A stretch of 55,417 bases of DNA from Calorimonas adulescens. Lineage in GTDB: Bacteria > Bacillota > Thermoanaerobacteria > Thermoanaerobacterales > UBA4877. The notes under the pieces were generated by a model, which saw only the letters and a program-made list of their open reading frames with translations, ran no database searches and had not been told where the DNA came from. A program made the position numbers and the translations under genes. The DNA lies in assembly GCF_008274215.1 (NCBI RefSeq), contig NZ_VTPS01000018.1, positions 1 to 55,417 of the forward strand, in the 5' to 3' direction. Shown in pieces: positions 52,415 through 55,417 of this stretch. Each line of letters begins with the position of its first letter. Position 1 is the stretch's first letter.

Positions 52415-52590
52415 AAAGTACCCTTTTTATAAATATTTGATTTATGTTTGAAATTTAAAAACAATATATTAGAATAACACTAAAATAAAAAGATAGATAC
52501 AATTAAAAAATGCTAATTAATGTGCAGTGGGTGTTCAATCAGCAGTTTTAAATGAAATTTATGAATTTTATATTTATATATATTTAATAA

Positions 52591-52658
52591 ACCTCATTCC
52601 CCATAGTGGCATTTTGTCACTATAGCCTACAAGGTGACATTATCATAAAATAACCACA
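52591..52658 (-). mobile_element. Solo copy of the IS-like end found at 31-98
   Basis: Sixty-eight bases with four mismatches to 31-98 and in the same direction. Here the similarity stops exactly at the GAGGT of the transposase ribosome site and no reading frame follows, so only the end remains. It stops 18 bp before the -35 box of the next tRNA promoter, the same distance as the first copy. Confidence 0.7.
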
Positions 52659-52676
52659 CTAATTTAATATAAGGTA

Positions 52677-52705
52677 TTGACAAAACAGCATACAGGCAAT
52701 ATAAT
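52677..52705 (+). promoter_or_regulatory. Sigma-A promoter of the Leu-fMet-Met tRNA operon
   Basis: TTGACA at 52677-52682 and TATAAT at 52700-52705, perfect boxes with a 17-bp spacer, 15 bp upstream of tRNA-Leu. Confidence 0.85.
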
Positions 52706-52719
52706 ATAATTTGTCAGTT

Positions 52720-52809
52720 GCCGGAGTGGCGGAACTGGCAGACGCACGGGACTTAAAATCCCGGGGGCCCTCAAAGCCCGTACCGGTTCGATTCCGGTCT
52801 CCGGCACCA
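52720..52809 (+). tRNA. tRNA-Leu (anticodon TAA)
   Basis: A 90-nt tRNA with GCCGGAG/CTCCGGC acceptor stem, a long variable arm as required for leucine, anticodon TAA at 52754-52756 and encoded CCA. Confidence 0.95.
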
Positions 52810-52831
52810 GGGGCTTAGTTTAATTAAATAT

Positions 52832-52907
52832 CGCGGGGTGGAGCAGCTGGCAGCTCGTCGGGCTCATAACCCGGAGGTCGTAGGTTCAAATCCTACCCCC
52901 GCAACCA
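52832..52907 (+). tRNA. Initiator tRNA-fMet (anticodon CAT)
   Basis: A 76-nt tRNA starting CGCGGGG, with an unpaired first base (C against A72) and three G-C pairs (GGG/CCC) at the anticodon stem, the initiator marks. CAT anticodon within CTCATAA; CCA is encoded. Confidence 0.95.
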
Positions 52908-52912
52908 AATAT

Positions 52913-52989
52913 GGCGGCGTAGCTCAGTTGGCCAGAGCATTCGGTTCATACCCGAAGTGTCAGTGGTTCAAATCCACTCGCCGCTACCA
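52913..52989 (+). tRNA. Elongator tRNA-Met (anticodon CAT)
   Basis: A 77-nt tRNA with a fully paired GGCGGCG/CGCCGCT-side acceptor stem, anticodon CAT in TTCATAC and encoded CCA. A lysidine-modified tRNA-Ile(CAT) is the alternative, but the body resembles elongator Met. Confidence 0.85.
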
Positions 52990-53005
52990 TCAAAGAACGG
53001 AAATC

Positions 53006-53066
53006 GTCACCTATCCAGAAATAGAATTCGTATTTTATTTCGTCTGGATGGATGGTGACTTTTTTA
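53006..53066 (+). terminator. Terminator of the tRNA operon
   Basis: A long stem GTCACC..TATCCAGA/TCTGGATGGATGGTGAC with a small bulge is followed by TTTTTT. Confidence 0.7.
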
Positions 53067-53187
53067 TATAATTTTTAAGTACAGCTTTTATCCTCTGTGG
53101 ATTATTTGATGAATTAATTATTTTTCTGTCTTTATTGAATATTTGCGTAGTCATTTTATGTGTAATAAAACTTGTTTTTTTTCTTCT

Positions 53188-53769
53188 CTATTTCAGAAAG
53201 TCTGTAGAGAGTTTTATTTTTGTATTTTCAAGTTTTTTTATCTTATCCTTCATTATTGGCTGGTACATGCCTTCAGCAATAGCATCGACTATATTTTTTA
53301 TTTGTGCTCCTATTTTATTGTAATTTTTCTTTAATAATGCTATTTCTTCCATTCTTTTTTTGTTAAGTTTTTGCTTTTCTTCATTCAGGAATTTAACTAA
53401 TATTGGTGCCACTTCTGGATCAAACATCCTTTCATTTAATTCTCCAATAATAAAAATTTCCAATTTATCTTTGTTTATATATCTATTTGTACATTATTTA
53501 GTTCTATCTTCTTTATTACATCTATATGTTACGTATTTTCCACGGTTCAAACATCCAACTATTTTACAGCCACATATGCCACAATAAACAAGACTAGACA
53601 AAATATAAGTTCTTTTTGCAGAGTTAGCTCTGCGTGTTGTTTTTCTTTCATCCATTTTCTTTTGCATTCCTTCAAACAAATTTTTTTCAATGATTGTAGG
53701 AATAGCGTTGCCAATAATAAATACATCCTCTTTATTATTTCTGTGATTTTTCTTTGTAACCTTATTTCC
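53188..53769 (-). pseudogene. C-terminal part of a large serine recombinase, broken by a stop codon
   Basis: Read on the minus strand from about 53769: a segment PTIIEKNLFEGMQKKMDERK, then the recombinase zinc ribbon (LVYCGICGCKIVGC...YRC), an in-frame TAA after CNKEDRTK, then the frame continues CTNRYINKDKLEIFIIGEL and a coiled-coil region. The N-terminal catalytic domain is missing and the single stop splits the rest. It lies just behind a tRNA cluster, a common integration spot, and marks a former mobile element. Confidence 0.75.
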
Positions 53770-54228
53770 TCATTTAGTATAACAAAACTTATGTTTGGTT
53801 ATGAGTATTTTACCATGGCTATCAAGGATATTTAAGAATATTCATAATTTTTTGCTGCCATTGTTATTAAGTACAAAAAGTGAAATTGAAGAAGGATTTT
53901 GCAGAATTGTGTAGAATATAATTATCTAAATGAAGACTAAAAATATTACTTAAAAAAGTAAATTGTCGTCTATCTTAAATAGTGTGAAAAATGTGAGAGA
54001 TCGATGACATTATTATATTTTCAGAAATTGTTTAGAATACTGCGTTTTATAGCATTACTAAGCTTTAAATTTGACAGCTATTTTAGAATTTAAATAAAAC
54101 TTATAGCTTTATAGAAGTATTTGAATGTTTTTTAGCTTACCTATGATGGATTTTTGATTTGCTTTTTTATGTAATTTTGTGTGACTTTTAATATTATATA
54201 AATTGTAATATTAGAGGTGGTAAATGTA
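53770..54228 (+). other. AT-rich gap before the Cmr genes
   Basis: I see no gene, no tRNA and no CRISPR-type repeats here. AGAGGTGG at 54212-54219 is the ribosome site of cmr1. Confidence 0.5.
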
Positions 54229-55334
54229 ATGAAGAAAATTAGTATAAATGTAGATACCGTGACTCCACTTTATACGGGTAATGCTTTTGGGAATATGAGC
54301 GAAATAGAACCACAGTCTATAATAGGGTCATTAAGGTTTTGGTTTGAAACTTATTTGAAGGCGGCTGACAAGTTAAATAATAATTATGATTATAAGAGTG
54401 AGGAATTTAATGCAAAAGAATATAAAAAGAATATTCTACAATTTATAAATGATGGAATGTCTTTAAGAGATGCAGAAATAAAGTCAATGAGTAAGAAGTT
54501 ATTTTTGCCTTCATTGATTTTTGGATGTAATGGCTTAAAAGGATTGATAGAAATAGATAAAATTAATTTTGATAGTACCAATATTGGTAATACTTTAGAC
54601 TTACCTTTTGCAATTTATAAAAAGAAAAGTGATCAAAGTTTTATTGAGATAAAAACAAAAGAAGATCACGAAAAAATAAGGAGGAAATTAAGGGAACAAA
54701 AATTAAGGGAACAACAGGAAATTAAAAATTATCATTTTTGGTATTTCCCAGATAAATATTTCTTTGGTTCTTTTGATGTCACGTTTAAAATAGGAGATAA
54801 TGACACAATAGAAAAAATATTTTATCCATTATTAAATTTTGTTGAAAATTATGGTTTTATAGGAGGCAAAAATAATTTAAGTTTTGGACGTGTAAAATTT
54901 AGTATTGAAAACAAGGCTCTTAGTAATTATAATGATTTTGATTTTTCTGCTTATACAAACGATACTAACTTATCTAATATTGAAGATGTAGTTGAAGAGG
55001 TAAAAAAATTGAGGATTTGTATACTGTTGATAAAATAGGATTGTATAGGGTAACGAATAGTCAACTAAAAAATATAACTGATATAATAAAAGATCTTTTA
55101 TCTCAAAAGGCACAAGCAAGAACAGATTTTAAGAGCAAATACTCAGATGAACTTTTGCGTCATTATATGTTTGGCAAAGAGAAAGGCCATGTTAATGCTA
55201 CAAAAATTATACCATGGATAAATAAGACAAATGATGATAATTATGAATATGGTTTTATTTCTATAGTCTTTTTAGATGAAGAAAAAATATCTCAGATAAA
55301 AGAGAAGGTGAATCAAAACATATTGGCCCCTTAA
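54229..55334 (+). CDS. cmr1: Cmr1-type RAMP protein of a type III-B CRISPR system, in two frames
   Basis: Cmr1 caps the Cmr RNA-guided complex that binds and cuts target RNA. The N-terminal RAMP domain has ITVDTVTPLYTGN-like wording (ISINVDTVTPLYTG), IIGSLRFWFETYL and FGCNGLKGLIEI; a later glycine-rich loop reads FIGGKNNLSFGRVKF. The first frame stops at 55038 after EEVKK; the rest (from DLYTVDKIGLYRV to 55334) is in the -1 frame. The switch falls on A AAA AAA (55002-55008), in the phase of a -1 slippery heptamer. Frameshifting, polymerase slippage, a sequencing error or mutation are all possible. Start ATG 54229 follows AGAGGTGG by nine bases. Confidence 0.7.
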
Positions 55335-55380
55335 GAGAATTGGACTAAAACACACAAAATGATAAAATTTCTCTTAAGGG
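55328..55380 (+). promoter_or_regulatory. Inverted repeat enclosing the ribosome site of the next cas gene
   Basis: CCCTTAAGAGAA (55328-55339) pairs perfectly with TTCTCTTAAGGG (55369-55380). The ribosome site AAGGGAGG (55376-55383) overlaps the right arm. There is no T-run, so it is not a terminator. Confidence 0.6.
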
Positions 55381-55392
55381 AGGTCAAAATCA

Positions 55393-55417
55393 ATGGCAGC
55401 ACATAAAAACTTTACTC
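55393..55417 (+). CDS. Start of the next Cmr gene, cut by the window end
   Basis: Only MAAHKNFT is visible after AAGGGAGG and nine bases. By position after cmr1 it is probably cmr2 (cas10) or another Cmr subunit; the sequence itself is too short to say. Confidence 0.5.

Noticed and set aside
53770-54228. Search for a CRISPR array next to cmr1
   Set aside because: No repeated units of 25-40 bp with regular spacing were found in the window.

Overview
The window comes from an endospore-forming, low-to-moderate GC member of the Firmicutes, most likely class Clostridia. It carries a csfB/Gin-type sigma-G inhibitor, a yabP-yabQ-divIC-yabR-ppx block, an acpS-nnr-alr-endoAI-endoA block, a DUF5693-csaB-tagA block, a type III-B CRISPR gene, several TTG/GTG starts and strong AGGAGG-type ribosome sites. 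No rRNA and no CRISPR repeat array were seen. All functional calls come from reading motifs and gene order; no database search was possible.

Layout. 1-2.2 kb: the end of an insertion-sequence-like element, a tRNA-Ala/tRNA-Ile pair with its own promoter, a tRNA nucleotidyltransferase gene with an unusual insertion, and a 58-codon Gin gene. 2.3-10.5 kb: a D-amino-acid aminotransferase gene, a PrpR-type sigma-54 activator, a small ferredoxin, then a sigma-54 promoter with three upstream activator sites driving an acid-sugar operon (two-part UxaA-family dehydratase, KdgT-type permease, DUF1537 kinase, PdxA-type dehydrogenase). A fragment of a group IIC intron sits directly behind the operon terminator. 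10.7-18.7 kb: mixed genes (HD-GYP/PilZ protein, glycerol dehydrogenase, a lipoprotein, small membrane proteins, an SDR enzyme, bacteriohemerythrin), a perfect Fur-type box next to gene debris, and a GC-rich, possibly structured element. 19-25.5 kb: acpS, nnr, alr, the EndoAI/EndoA toxin-antitoxin pair and a chemoreceptor gene.

26.1-31.4 kb looks like an integrated accessory element. A 49-50 bp direct repeat, which copies the 3' end and terminator of the preceding gene, brackets a tyrosine recombinase, a chemoreceptor and a PAS-GGDEF-HD-GYP protein. Inside it, two perfect 24-bp inverted repeats flank the recombinase gene just upstream of the chemoreceptor, as expected for a self-encoded DNA inversion switch that could turn chemotaxis/c-di-GMP genes on and off.

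31.4-44.1 kb returns to core genes: cell-surface polymer genes (DUF5693, csaB, tagA), YitT, a split transketolase with strikingly different base use, an MFS exporter, a GH18-SLH hydrolase, and the YabP/YabQ/DivIC/S1/Ppx block. 44.2-52.3 kb is an AT-rich quinate/shikimate utilisation cluster (two paralogous MFS permeases, aroD, aroE, a LysR regulator and an old-yellow-enzyme-type reductase) with an IS30-like remnant inside it. 52.6-55.4 kb has a second copy of the element end found at position 31, at exactly the same distance from a tRNA promoter, then tRNA-Leu, tRNA-fMet and tRNA-Met, a decayed large serine recombinase, and the start of a Cmr (type III-B CRISPR) operon whose cmr1 needs a -1 frameshift at an A AAA AAA heptamer.

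A recurring theme is ribosome binding sites placed inside strong intergenic hairpins (csfB, the DUF4352 lipoprotein, the gene after cmr1).
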